A stretch of 64,000 bases of DNA from Lentilactobacillus otakiensis DSM 19908 = JCM 15040. Its GTDB lineage: Bacteria > Bacillota > Bacilli > Lactobacillales > Lactobacillaceae. The stretch covers positions 1-64,000 of the forward strand of contig NZ_AZED01000008.1 of NCBI RefSeq assembly GCF_001434145.1, in the 5' to 3' direction. Of the stretch, positions 51,916 to 61,032 are shown in pieces. Every line of letters begins with the position of its first letter. Position 1 is the first letter of the stretch. Position numbers and translations under genes: made by a program. The notes under the pieces were generated by a model. That model was not told where the DNA came from and did not search any database. It saw only the letters and a program-made list of their open reading frames with translations.

Positions 51916-52398
51916 TTAAAGAACTTTCTTCTCAGTATACCGTTGTTCAAGATTGTTGAAGTCGTAGTCCTTGATGTTTTGAATATCATCTTTACCATTG
52001 AAGAAAGCCGTGTAGCTGCGAGAAAGCATCAGGTTCAACTGGCTATTTTCGCCAAACTGGACCATGATGACTGGGATATTAGCTTCGTGAGCGGAGCCAA
52101 TTTCAAAGACGGTGCCGGAGTCTGGTTCAGTTAAACCGTCTTCCAGTTGATAGTCCAAGATGGCGACCACAACGTCAGTTTTATGTACTTGGCGCATGTC
52201 GGATGCGAAGACGGCGTCCTGCCATTTGAAGCTGCCAAAGGGTTCGGACTCGAATTGATGGTCCTGAGGGATGAAGATACCGTCAGCGTCAATGGTGGGG
52301 TTTTGTTTCAGTAAACTGACCACTTGGCTGATGCGATCCTTTTGACCGTCACTAAAAAAGGGTGAAGCAAGGTAGACTTTGTTTTTGTTGGTTGACAT
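51916..52398 (-). CDS. Nucleoside 2-deoxyribosyltransferase
   Basis: A 160-residue enzyme that swaps bases between 2'-deoxynucleosides in nucleoside salvage, a typical lactobacillus activity. Motifs: VYLASPFFSDGQKDRI at the N-terminus, DVVVAILDYQLEDGLTEPDS, and the catalytic Glu in SGTVFEIGSA (Glu99, matching Glu98 of the L. leichmannii enzyme). The length is as expected. GGAGG-type sequence precedes the ATG. It is transcribed alone. Confidence 0.93.
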   Translation of the reverse strand: MSTNKNKVYLASPFFSDGQKDRISQVVSLLKQNPTIDADGIFIPQDHQFESEPFGSFKWQDAVFASDMRQVHKTDVVVAILDYQLEDGLTEPDSGTVFEIGSAHEANIPVIMVQFGENSQLNLMLSRSYTAFFNGKDDIQNIKDYDFNNLEQRYTEKKVL

Positions 52399-52587
52399 GG
52401 TTGGTTCCTCCCTATTTAGTACTAATTGTACATGAAAATCGGGAGAAAAACTCAGGAAATATTGGTATTTGAAAATCCATGAGGTATACTCTGGTGAATG
52501 TGACAGGTTAATTGAAATGGCGTCTATAAAATATTACAATTAAGGTATAGGGATAAGCGAAGTGTTCGCTGATTGGGGGATGTTCTG

Positions 52588-55113
52588 GTGATATATAAAA
52601 TGGAAAATAGGAATTTAACTTTTAGGAAAATTGTTTTGGCGATCATTGTTGGGACTGTTATTTTGATACTAGGGGCTTTTGCCTTTAACAAAAAGGTATT
52701 CGCGGCTGATCAGGCTACTTTCTCTAGCCCATTTAACCTGAGCGATAGTATTGATTCTAACCACACATATACTAGTCAGGAAGCAATTCATTTTTCATTT
52801 AACTTAAAGAAAGGTGAACGAATTCAGAAGAATGATCAAATTATCATCAATGTTAATAAAGATGCCAGTGAAACTCCGGGTTTTGATCTGAGCTCCCTTC
52901 AAATTAATTCGATTTCATCAGATAATTTCTTTACTTTTACCACGGATGGTTCCTCTAGTCCGGCCAAAATTATTATTACTGCAACTAAAGATGTTGATTA
53001 CTCAACTCTTGGCCAAGCTGGAATCTCATTGTACGCTAAGCCGTCAAAGAGTACTGCGAATACAGACAAAAAAGCGACATACACGGTGTCAACCGACTAT
53101 AAGCGAGGAAATCAAACCGCGCAAATATCGCAAATATTAGGAGATAATTCCTTTACTGTCGACAACAGTTCTTCCTCTGGTGGTGGCGTTGGTACTAAAA
53201 TAAGTCAGCAAATTTTTGGTGGCTTAGCAGGGCTACCAGTGCCGACAGAAGAGCTAAAATTAAATGGTGAGAATCGTTATGACGTTAATTATTATGCCTA
53301 TTTTAACGATGATTCTTCCGTTAATAAAGGTATTTTGTACTGGTATACAAGAAATGCCTTTGTTGCTTGGGCTCAGATTACTTTGCCTGATGCGAAAAAT
53401 ATTCCCAAATCACTGACATGGACTTTGTCTACAGATCCGTCAAATTATCCATTTTACACACCAATGATGAAGGTTTATAGATCAGATAACCTTGATACGC
53501 CAACTTCCGAGTGGAGTGTTGTTAATAGCACCCCTAACAAGATTACCTTTAAAGCTACGAATCTTGGCAAAGATGATGCAAACAAATCTTTTGACATTCC
53601 ATTCCTAATTACTACTAATAAGGTCACTGATGTTTCAAAAGTGACATCGTCTATTGAAGATAATGGCACTAATCCTGTGAAGATCGATCCATTTACTGCC
53701 AAGCTATTTTATAATAGTACAATTGCTGCTGGTTTTATCCCAATTCTAACTGTCGAAGATAAAACAGTTACATTAGCCCAAGCTCGACAAATGCTTTTCA
53801 ATAACGGTCAAACGCTCAAAGATGACAATGACATTTTGAATCAATTTGCTACAGTTACCGATAACAACTCAGCCTCAAGTGAATTGCATGGTCAGAATAC
53901 GCTACACTTTGGTGTTGGGTATGATAAAGACACAGCACTTTCCTATGGTAATATTAAGGATGGTGGAACATATGAGATTCCGATCTATGCGGGGAATGCT
54001 GCTGGCTCAACCCAAACCCAGACAGCAATACTCAAGGTTGAAGATCCAACACCAGATCTCAATAATATAAATGCAGAATTTGTCGATGTTGATGGGCAAA
54101 CCTCATTCCCTAACAATAACTTCACCGTAAAGCCTTCTTCAAACACAAAGCAGGGTGATGTCTGGGATCTCAACAAGATCCTAACATTTGGAACAATTCC
54201 ATCCGGTTATCACTTGGCAGTTGGCAGTGAACTAAAGACTGGTCAAACACAACCTTCAATCACTTGGGGAACTACAAAATCCCCAGTTAAGATTTATGTT
54301 AAGAAGGACACAACACCGACACCAACCCCTAATCCAAAACCAGATCCAACTCCCACACCGACACCAACGCCTACCCCAACGCCCGGCGGTGGCGGCAGTT
54401 CCAACGAAGGCGGCAACATTGCCACCAAAGGAACCGTTGTCTACTCACTGAAGAAGATTTATCTCTACAAGAACACCACCTTCAGTACCCATGAACGTAA
54501 AGCCGGTTACGTATCCAAACCGCGAGTTTACCGTCCAATGTTTGTCGTAACTGGTTATGGGCACTCAGCAAATGGTCGTTTGCGTTATCAAGTTCGCGAT
54601 GTTAACCACTTAACCAAGAATCGTGGTAAGACTGGTTACATCACCGCACAGTGGGCCTACGTTCGTCCGGTCTATTATCAGACGATGCACTCAACCGTGA
54701 CTGTTATTAATCCACGCGGGGTCAATGCCTATATGTATAAGAACTTGACTGCTAAGACGAGAAACTACAAACAAGGCACGGTTCTTCATGTTACCAAGAT
54801 TGTTAAGCATAATTTGACAACTCGATTCGTTCTGGCAAACGACCAATACATTACCGCAAACCGGAAACTGGTAACTATGGATAAGCAGACGCAGCCTCGT
54901 TATATCAAAGTTAAAAAAGCAATCTACCGTTACCAAGATGTCAACTTGAGCAAACGGAATAAGCGTGCGCACTTCAAGAAGGGCACCAAGATTAAGATCA
55001 AGAACTACGATTACTCACACGCAAACAGTGTGACGAACCATGGTGCTTTAAGATATCACATTGCTGGCGGCTACATTACCGGTAATTCAAAGTACGTCAA
55101 GATTGTGAGATAG
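52588..55113 (+). CDS. Large cell-surface protein with DUF5776-like C-terminal repeats
   Basis: An 841-residue surface protein. A signal anchor or peptide (IVLAIIVGTVILILGAFAF) is cut near VFA (about 40). The Asp/Ser/Thr-rich adhesin-like N-terminal region runs to about 560 and may contain immunoglobulin-like folds. A Pro-Thr linker (about 575-605) follows, then Gly/Ser, then basic repeats (about 615-841) with YSLKKIYLYKNTTFSTHERK and INPRGVNAYMYKNLTAKTRN typical of DUF5776 wall-attachment domains. There is no LPXTG. I chose GTG at 52588, eight bases after GGGGG; ATG 52600 is possible. The role is probably adhesion. Confidence 0.82.
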   Translation: MIYKMENRNLTFRKIVLAIIVGTVILILGAFAFNKKVFAADQATFSSPFNLSDSIDSNHTYTSQEAIHFSFNLKKGERIQKNDQIIINVNKDASETPGFDLSSLQINSISSDNFFTFTTDGSSSPAKIIITATKDVDYSTLGQAGISLYAKPSKSTANTDKKATYTVSTDYKRGNQTAQISQILGDNSFTVDNSSSSGGGVGTKISQQIFGGLAGLPVPTEELKLNGENRYDVNYYAYFNDDSSVNKGILYWYTRNAFVAWAQITLPDAKNIPKSLTWTLSTDPSNYPFYTPMMKVYRSDNLDTPTSEWSVVNSTPNKITFKATNLGKDDANKSFDIPFLITTNKVTDVSKVTSSIEDNGTNPVKIDPFTAKLFYNSTIAAGFIPILTVEDKTVTLAQARQMLFNNGQTLKDDNDILNQFATVTDNNSASSELHGQNTLHFGVGYDKDTALSYGNIKDGGTYEIPIYAGNAAGSTQTQTAILKVEDPTPDLNNINAEFVDVDGQTSFPNNNFTVKPSSNTKQGDVWDLNKILTFGTIPSGYHLAVGSELKTGQTQPSITWGTTKSPVKIYVKKDTTPTPTPNPKPDPTPTPTPTPTPTPGGGGSSNEGGNIATKGTVVYSLKKIYLYKNTTFSTHERKAGYVSKPRVYRPMFVVTGYGHSANGRLRYQVRDVNHLTKNRGKTGYITAQWAYVRPVYYQTMHSTVTVINPRGVNAYMYKNLTAKTRNYKQGTVLHVTKIVKHNLTTRFVLANDQYITANRKLVTMDKQTQPRYIKVKKAIYRYQDVNLSKRNKRAHFKKGTKIKIKNYDYSHANSVTNHGALRYHIAGGYITGNSKYVKIVR

Positions 55114-55122
55114 CTTCAATCC

Positions 55123-55157
55123 AAAAATGGTATTCCACCTCGGAATACCATTTTTGT
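55123..55157 (+). terminator. Terminator
   Basis: AAAAATGGTATTCC / GGAATACCATTTTT, a perfect 14-base-pair stem after the surface protein gene. Confidence 0.9.
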
Positions 55158-55201
55158 TTTACAATAAAGGATAAAAGAGCAAGGACAGGAGTAGATCGGC
55201 C

Positions 55202-55657
55202 ATGATTGAACATGTACAAGGCATTAAGGGTGAAAAACTAAATCAAATTGCTCAAATCTGGTTAGACGCTAACCTGGATGCACACTCGTTTATCGATCCA
55301 ACCTACTGGGCAAATTACTATGACGGGGTCAAGAAGGAGCTTGCCAAGGCAGAATTGTTTGTTTTTGAGAAAGATGGCCAAATTCGAGGATTCCTTGGGA
55401 TTGATGGAAATTATATTGCTGGACTGTTCGTGGCCAAAAAGTATCGTGGACAAGGAATTGGTTCCCAATTACTGGCTGCTGCCAAGCAATCACGTTCGGA
55501 ACTGACACTGTCAGTGTATGAGAAGAATTCACGGGCTTATCACTTCTACATTAAAGAAGGCTTCCAAGAGGAGAACCACGAACTGGACAAAGTTACCGAT
55601 GAGTTTGCGGTTAACATGAAATGGGCACGGGACGGAGGTGTCGAGGATGGCGGATAG
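55202..55657 (+). CDS. GNAT family N-acetyltransferase
   Basis: A 151-residue acetyltransferase with the acetyl-CoA-binding motif GLFVAKKYRGQGIGSQLL (about 80-97) and the later LSVYEKNSRAYHFYIKEGF typical of the fold. The substrate is unknown. Its stop lies 11 bases inside the following drug-efflux gene, so the two are coupled and may act on the same compound (modification plus export), which is inference only. Confidence 0.87.
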   Translation: MIEHVQGIKGEKLNQIAQIWLDANLDAHSFIDPTYWANYYDGVKKELAKAELFVFEKDGQIRGFLGIDGNYIAGLFVAKKYRGQGIGSQLLAAAKQSRSELTLSVYEKNSRAYHFYIKEGFQEENHELDKVTDEFAVNMKWARDGGVEDGG

Positions 55658-56849
55658 TAAAATTCAACCACGAATGGGAAATACCGGTTTCATTATTTTT
55701 TTGGCGCTTCTAAGTGCATTCGTCCCTCTTTCGACTGATTTGTATTTACCTGCCCTTCCTGAAATGACGAAGTTCTTCGCCGTTCCCGAAATTGTGATGA
55801 ACCTGACTTTGATCTTATTCTTCGTATTCTATTCCATCGCAACTTTATTCTGGGGACCCTTAAGTGATCGATATGGCCGGCGACCGATTCTGCTGGTTGC
55901 TCTGACCTTATACATGCTTGCCAGTATCCTCTGTGGGATTGCGACAAATGCTTATGAGATCATCTTCTTCCGCATCCTCCAAGCGATTGGCGGTGGGGTT
56001 GCCACCACTGTTGCGACTGCGGTTATTAAAGATGTCTTTGTAGGTCGGAAACAGGAAACCACCTTGGCGATTGTCCAGTCCATGGTGGTCATTTCACCGG
56101 CAGTTGCGCCAGTGATTGGGTCACTGCTGCTGACATTTATCTCCTGGCGAGGCATTTTCTTTGCCCAGGCTTTACTTGGTCTGTCAGTGATTTATGGCTC
56201 AATCATCTTTAAAGAAACCCACGCTTCAGAGAGTGGGACGACTAGTGTCATGAAATCCTTTGGTCGACTTGGAGCACTCTTACTGAATCCTGGCTTCACA
56301 GCGTTACTGGTCACTTTTTCGTTGATGTCGATTGTTTCCTTGTCGTACATTTCTTCATCATCGTATATTTTCCAAGATACGTTCCACCTGAGCAGTCGAA
56401 TGTTTAGCCTATTCTTCTCGTTTAACGCCATTGGCATGCTACTTGGACCACTGGTCTATATTCCGTTGTCGAAGTATATCGACCGGTTTACGATCATTTA
56501 CGCATCGTTTGGCATCACGATTGTTGCCGGCATCTTGGTGCTGATGTTTGGCCAAATGACGCCAATTGCCTTTGCATTGACGCAATTTCCAGCAACTCTG
56601 GCCAGCAGTGCGGTTCGACCGCCAGGAACCTACTTAGTATTGAAACAGGAAGAAAATGATAATGGGTCGGCATCGGCTTTATATAGTGCGGGTGGGACCA
56701 TCTTCGGTAGTATTGGCATGGTCATCGTCTCTGTAGCAGAGGCAACACCAATTGCCGCGATTGCCTGGATTAACATCATTATGGGTGCAATTTGTGGTGT
56801 GCTATTGCTGGTTTCCATGACCTTCTTACGAAAAAAGATTATTATCTAA
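55647..56849 (+). CDS. Bcr/CflA family multidrug efflux MFS transporter
   Basis: A 400-residue MFS protein with twelve helices. The subfamily motif PLSTDLYLPALPEMTKFF (about 25-42) and the loop WGPLSDRYGRRPILLVAL are well preserved. It is a distant paralogue of 13927-15129. I chose the ATG at 55647 because GGAGG lies eight bases upstream; a GTG at 55638 is less well placed. It is coupled to the GNAT gene. Confidence 0.9.
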   Translation: MADSKIQPRMGNTGFIIFLALLSAFVPLSTDLYLPALPEMTKFFAVPEIVMNLTLILFFVFYSIATLFWGPLSDRYGRRPILLVALTLYMLASILCGIATNAYEIIFFRILQAIGGGVATTVATAVIKDVFVGRKQETTLAIVQSMVVISPAVAPVIGSLLLTFISWRGIFFAQALLGLSVIYGSIIFKETHASESGTTSVMKSFGRLGALLLNPGFTALLVTFSLMSIVSLSYISSSSYIFQDTFHLSSRMFSLFFSFNAIGMLLGPLVYIPLSKYIDRFTIIYASFGITIVAGILVLMFGQMTPIAFALTQFPATLASSAVRPPGTYLVLKQEENDNGSASALYSAGGTIFGSIGMVIVSVAEATPIAAIAWINIIMGAICGVLLLVSMTFLRKKIII

Positions 56850-56854
56850 CTCAA

Positions 56855-56889
56855 AAAGGGCGACCATTGCTGGCCGTCCTTTCATTTTT
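56855..56889. terminator. Bidirectional terminator
   Basis: AAAGGGCGACC / GGCCGTCCTTT stem with T-rich end between convergent genes. Confidence 0.75.
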
Positions 56890-56896
56890 CTGAAAA

Positions 56897-58057
56897 CTAT
56901 TTTAATACTTTAACAGTCGCGGTCTTATTACCAAAGACAGTTTGACTGATTTGATCTGAGTTCATATCAAGCGACTTGGAAGCATTCTTAGGAGTTGAAG
57001 TGAGTTTCAGATTCATACCCTTCTTGAGCTTGTTCAAAGTGGCTTTGCTTAACTTGAAGACGAAGTTTCCGTTTGTGTTTGCGTTGGCTTTCTTCAATGT
57101 TGATCCCTTGGTATTTTGAAGCACCAATGATGCACCAGTTGATGTTGAACCGGAAACCTTGTTCTTATTCAAATAGAATTTATTAACTTTTAACGTATTC
57201 TTAGGGAGTTTTTGTAATGCCGCTCCCTTATTAATTGTGTAGAGGATTGTCTTGTCAGTGACGTTGGATGGGAAATAGAACTGCCCATTCTTATAGGTAA
57301 CCTTCATCGTTGCTTCATTACCCCAGTTTACAAATCCAGGGACCGTGTAGTTCTTTTCTGATGAGAGCCATTCTGGAATTGACATTCCCGAACTGACAAC
57401 CAAGACATTGCCACCAGTCTTCTCAGCTTTTTGAGCAATATAAGTTAATTCAGTGTTCATCCGATCAATCACTTGTGTCGAGCTTTCAGCCTTCAAAGAT
57501 TCAGGAAGGGTTGGGTCACTGTATTTACCGAAATCGACGGTTTCAGCAGCGTGGTAAGCATCTTGGAGTGCTGGCCAGAAGTCCTTGCCAAGTGCCTGCT
57601 GCGCCTTACTAAAGTCTTGGGGTCCGGAATACGTCCCAGCTGGACGCAAGAGTGGCATGGTCACTTTGTTAACGTCATCGTACTTTTGACCTTCAAAGCT
57701 GCCATAACCACCCTCACGTAAATTGGATGTCCAGTTGACTTTCAGGTTCCCATTGCCGGATGACTGTAATGCATAGGTTGCAGTCCGGAACGTCCGCATA
57801 TTATCAGCAGAATAAGCCGCTTTGAACTTCAAACCGTACAAACCATAGCCTAATTGGTGGGCAACCGAAACACCGGTGTCAGTTAGTGGACTGTCAGCCC
57901 AACCTTGACCACGGCCATTGACGTTAAACATTGTTTGCCCGTGACGAGTCAAATAGATGTTAACTGTTTTGGCGGAAACATTTTGCGAAGATGTTCCAAC
58001 ACCAATACTAAGAGCTCCAGCAAATAATAGCGCAAACCAAAAATGTGATTTCTTCAT
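56897..58057 (-). CDS. Secreted histidine phosphatase with C-terminal Ig-like domain
   Basis: A 386-residue secreted protein: signal peptide (FWFALLFAGALSIGVG, cut near VSA about 29), then a histidine phosphatase domain with the catalytic motif IYLTRHGQTMFNVNGRGQGW and the second His region replaced by VLVVSSGMSIPEW. There the expected catalytic His (SHG) reads SSG, so activity is doubtful. The C-terminal part (about 290-386) resembles a bacterial Ig-like or wall-binding domain. The ATG at 58057 has AGGAGGGG upstream. Confidence 0.83.
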   Translation of the reverse strand: MKKSHFWFALLFAGALSIGVGTSSQNVSAKTVNIYLTRHGQTMFNVNGRGQGWADSPLTDTGVSVAHQLGYGLYGLKFKAAYSADNMRTFRTATYALQSSGNGNLKVNWTSNLREGGYGSFEGQKYDDVNKVTMPLLRPAGTYSGPQDFSKAQQALGKDFWPALQDAYHAAETVDFGKYSDPTLPESLKAESSTQVIDRMNTELTYIAQKAEKTGGNVLVVSSGMSIPEWLSSEKNYTVPGFVNWGNEATMKVTYKNGQFYFPSNVTDKTILYTINKGAALQKLPKNTLKVNKFYLNKNKVSGSTSTGASLVLQNTKGSTLKKANANTNGNFVFKLSKATLNKLKKGMNLKLTSTPKNASKSLDMNSDQISQTVFGNKTATVKVLK

Positions 58058-58193
58058 GTTAACCCCTCCTAAAAGTATGAACAAATATACCTAAATTTTA
58101 GCATTAAACCCTTGTAAACGATACTAATATTTACAAATATTTTTGAATCGTTCGGCTGTTACTTTGATATCATATTAAGTGTGGAGGTATGCT

Positions 58194-59261
58194 ATGAAAA
58201 AAATCTTAAAGGCACTATTAATCATCTTGTCTGGATTGGTCTTGATTGTCGGTGTATACGTCGCCTATGTTTATTTGACGTATCACCGTGTTCCGGATAA
58301 CGTGAAACTCAAACCGCACAACAGAAACTCACAGGTATTGCAAACGAATCATCAGTACAAGGCAATGACCTTTAACATTGGTTATGCTGCCTATCCTAAA
58401 AACTATTCATTCTTCATGGATGGTGGGAAATACTCACGGGCATTTAGTAAACAGTCGGTGCTCAATGATTTGAATGGGATTCATAAAGCCGTTCAACAAG
58501 TTGATCCCACTTTGATGTTTTTCCAAGAAGTCGATACGAATGGTGATCGTTCGTTTCACGTCAACGAAGTTCAGTGGCTGCGGGATCGGATGAGCAATTA
58601 TTCCAGTGTGTACGCCCAGAATTATGATTCGGCCTATCTGTTCTATCCACTGACCAGGCCGATTGGGAGAGCTAAATCGGGGTTAGTTACATTAGCTAAA
58701 GCCAAAATAAGTGATAGTACCAGGTATCAGCTGCCGATTGATACGGATTTTAATAAGTTCATGGATTTGGACCGGGCAATTTCTGTCACCCACATACCAG
58801 TGAATAATGGGAAACAGTTGGCCGTGATCAATCTGCATATGTCGGCGTTCACTAAGAATGCAAAAGTCCGGAAGGCACAAATTGAGAAACTGTTCGCCAA
58901 AATGAAAATCGAACAGGCCGCTGGCAACTACGTCATGGTCGCTGGTGATTATAACCATGATATGTTAGGCAATAGTCCAGAAGTCTTCGGAACGACCGGC
59001 AAACGGATGAATTGGACGCATCCATTCCCGGCCGACCAGTTGCCTAAGGGCTTTAGAATCGCTAAGCAGGGGTTAGCTGATGCGAAAGTTCCATCCGTTC
59101 GAGCAAATGGCACGCCCTATCATCCAGGTAAGACATACACGTCGTTAATTGATGGCTTCCTGCTGTCAGATAATATTCAAGTCAACCGGGTTCACGTGAA
59201 GTCACTTGGATTTAAGAATTCAGATCATAACCCGGAAGTGCTGGAATTTGAACTGAAATAG
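58194..59261 (+). CDS. Membrane-anchored endonuclease/exonuclease/phosphatase family protein
   Basis: A 355-residue protein with one N-terminal membrane helix (LLIILSGLVLIVGVYVAYVY, about 8-27) and an external EEP domain. Metal and catalytic motifs: MTFNIGYA (about 57-64), MFFQEVDTNGDR, VAGDYNHDMLG and the final SDHNPEVLEFEL. The EEP fold includes sphingomyelinases, phosphatases and DNases, and the substrate is not defined. The ATG at 58194 has GGAGG upstream. It is divergent from the secreted phosphatase gene. Confidence 0.85.
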   Translation: MKKILKALLIILSGLVLIVGVYVAYVYLTYHRVPDNVKLKPHNRNSQVLQTNHQYKAMTFNIGYAAYPKNYSFFMDGGKYSRAFSKQSVLNDLNGIHKAVQQVDPTLMFFQEVDTNGDRSFHVNEVQWLRDRMSNYSSVYAQNYDSAYLFYPLTRPIGRAKSGLVTLAKAKISDSTRYQLPIDTDFNKFMDLDRAISVTHIPVNNGKQLAVINLHMSAFTKNAKVRKAQIEKLFAKMKIEQAAGNYVMVAGDYNHDMLGNSPEVFGTTGKRMNWTHPFPADQLPKGFRIAKQGLADAKVPSVRANGTPYHPGKTYTSLIDGFLLSDNIQVNRVHVKSLGFKNSDHNPEVLEFELK

Positions 59262-59342
59262 CTCTGAATCCCTTGAAATTGGGGGGATTGTGTCTTAATA
59301 GAATTGAGAACATTCATCAGTTGATGCATTGGGGGAATCAAT

Positions 59343-59471
59343 ATGGGGATTTTTGATGTTGGTGATTTTATTTTTGTTGTGATTACTTTTATCATTGTAA
59401 TTGCGATCGCGATTGCATTCGTTTATTACGGGGTTAAAATATACAGATCATTTATGAAGCACAATTCATGA
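59343..59471 (+). CDS. 42-residue single-pass membrane protein
   Basis: The frame encodes a short N-terminus (MGIFDVGDF), one long membrane segment (about 9-30, rich in Ile, Val, Phe and Ala), and a basic tail (VKIYRSFMKHNS). A good ribosome-binding site (GGGGGA, seven bases before the ATG) and a strong terminator right after the stop support it as a real small gene. Function unknown; small membrane regulators and type I toxins look alike. Confidence 0.65.
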   Translation: MGIFDVGDFIFVVITFIIVIAIAIAFVYYGVKIYRSFMKHNS

Positions 59472-59480
59472 GGACATATT

Positions 59481-59518
59481 AAAAGGCGAGAATCTCGGAA
59501 TGAGGTTCTTGCCTTTTT
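59481..59518 (+). terminator. Terminator after the small membrane protein gene
   Basis: AAAAGGCGAGAATCTC / GAGGTTCTTGCCTTTTT forms a long stem with few mismatches and a T-run. Confidence 0.85.
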
Positions 59519-59540
59519 GTTTTTAACTATTAGTTTGTTG

Positions 59541-59657
59541 AAACGTGCTCGGATGCAACTGATGCTAACTTCTAAGCAAACTCTGATTCAAGCCCAAGAC
59601 CTGGGCTTCAATCAGAGTTTGCTTAGAAAACGCATCACCCGTTGCTTCTCGCACTCT
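59541..59657 (-). repeat. Palindromic intergenic repeat, copy 5
   Basis: On the minus strand it starts AGAGTGCGAGAAG and ends GAGCACGTTTC, the family ends. The centre holds the hairpin CTAAGCAAACTCTGATT / AATCAGAGTTTGCTTAG. Like the others it sits in a gene-end to gene-end gap, here next to the 3' end of the epimerase gene. Confidence 0.78.
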
Positions 59658-59662
59658 ATTCC

Positions 59663-61015
59663 TTACCACCCAATCTTACCCGTATCCTTTGGAATGGTAA
59701 CTTCACCGTTCTCAACGGCCGTAAAGGCGTCGTCAAGGACTTGGAGCGCTTGATCGAGTTGTTCTCTAGGAATGACCAACGGCGGCTGGAAACGCAAGAT
59801 ATTGCCTGCCAGAGTGATAATAACCACGCCGTGCGCGAACGCATAGTAGATAACCTTGGTGGCTGCATCACTATCTGGTTCTTTAGTCTTAGGATCCTTC
59901 ACTAATTCAATTCCACCGTTCAAGCCCCACATCCGGACGTCACCGATCATTGGATGGCGTTTTTGCATATCGAGAAAACGTTGTTTGGCATAAGCACCAT
60001 CCGTGGCTGATTTCTCAACTAAACCTTCGTCTTCAATAATATCTAGTGTTGCCAGTGAAGCCGCAGAACATACTGGGTTGCCGGCAGTGGTGAACAGGTG
60101 CGCCGGTGCATCCAAACTCTGCATAACTTCTTTCTTGCCAATCACGGCACTGAGCGGCATGCCGGAAGCTAAAGATTTACCAACAGACATCAAATCAGGT
60201 TCGATATCCTTAAACTGTTGGATGGCCCACATTTTGCCAGTCCGGCCAAGCCCTTGATTGACTTCATCAATCGCAAAGAGGATGCCGTTGTCATGACAGA
60301 ATTTGTAAACCAGTTGCATGTATTCTTCGGGTGCTTTGATGATCCCACCATCGCCTTGGATTGGTTCAATTAAGACACAGGCAGTTTCGTCAGCAGGTAA
60401 GAAGGATTCGAATGGTTTCTTAAATTCATTGAAGTAACGGAGTGAAATGTCGTGTTCAGTTTCTCCTGGATAAGTCCGATATGAGTCGGGATATGGAACG
60501 TGGACAACACTGGGAAGCATTGGTCCAATCTTACGGGTCATATTGAGACTACTTCCCGATAAAGTTTGCGAACCATATGTCGAACCATGATAGGAACCCA
60601 TGTAAGAAACGATGTACTGACGGCCCGTATAAGCTCTCGCAAACTTGATAATTGCATCGTTTGCGTCTGAACCGGAGTTTCCGAAACTCACCATTTTCGG
60701 CGTATCACCAGGTGCAATTTTCGCCAACTTTTCGGAAAGTTCCATTCCCGGCACATGATGGAAATATGCCGGGGTGTAATGAATCAATTTTTGTGCTTGA
60801 TCTGAAATAGCTTTGACGACTTTTTCATGGGTGTGACCAACATTAATGGCAGATGCACTTGCCAGCAAATCAATGTATTTGTTGCCATCAACGTCCACTA
60901 ATGTTGCCCCGTGAGCGTGATCGATCACCAAATCATAATAGTTGATTCGCGCGGAACGAGCATAGTACTTGTTTTCTTCACCAATTAATTTAGACGCTTT
61001 GTCTAATTTACCCAT
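59663..61015 (-). CDS. Isoleucine 2-epimerase (PLP-dependent, aminotransferase class III fold)
   Basis: A 450-residue enzyme. From memory it agrees almost throughout with the L. buchneri branched-chain amino-acid racemase (EC 5.1.1.21), which epimerises isoleucine to D-allo-isoleucine and racemises valine and leucine. Class III features: GNSGSDANDAIIKFARAYTG, YHGSTYGSQTLSGSS, FAIDEVNQGLGRTG and the PLP lysine in SVGKSLASGMPLS (about 280). The near-identity supports the species group. It lies 17 bases after the APC permease gene, so the two form an operon. The permease may carry the substrate. Confidence 0.93.
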   Translation of the reverse strand: MGKLDKASKLIGEENKYYARSARINYYDLVIDHAHGATLVDVDGNKYIDLLASASAINVGHTHEKVVKAISDQAQKLIHYTPAYFHHVPGMELSEKLAKIAPGDTPKMVSFGNSGSDANDAIIKFARAYTGRQYIVSYMGSYHGSTYGSQTLSGSSLNMTRKIGPMLPSVVHVPYPDSYRTYPGETEHDISLRYFNEFKKPFESFLPADETACVLIEPIQGDGGIIKAPEEYMQLVYKFCHDNGILFAIDEVNQGLGRTGKMWAIQQFKDIEPDLMSVGKSLASGMPLSAVIGKKEVMQSLDAPAHLFTTAGNPVCSAASLATLDIIEDEGLVEKSATDGAYAKQRFLDMQKRHPMIGDVRMWGLNGGIELVKDPKTKEPDSDAATKVIYYAFAHGVVIITLAGNILRFQPPLVIPREQLDQALQVLDDAFTAVENGEVTIPKDTGKIGW

Positions 61016-61032
61016 GAAATCACCAACCTTTA

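Noticed and set aside
54310-54385. Short tandem repeats (ACACCGACACC-like) as a CRISPR or microsatellite
   Set aside because: They encode the Thr-Pro linker of the surface protein in frame, with no spacers.
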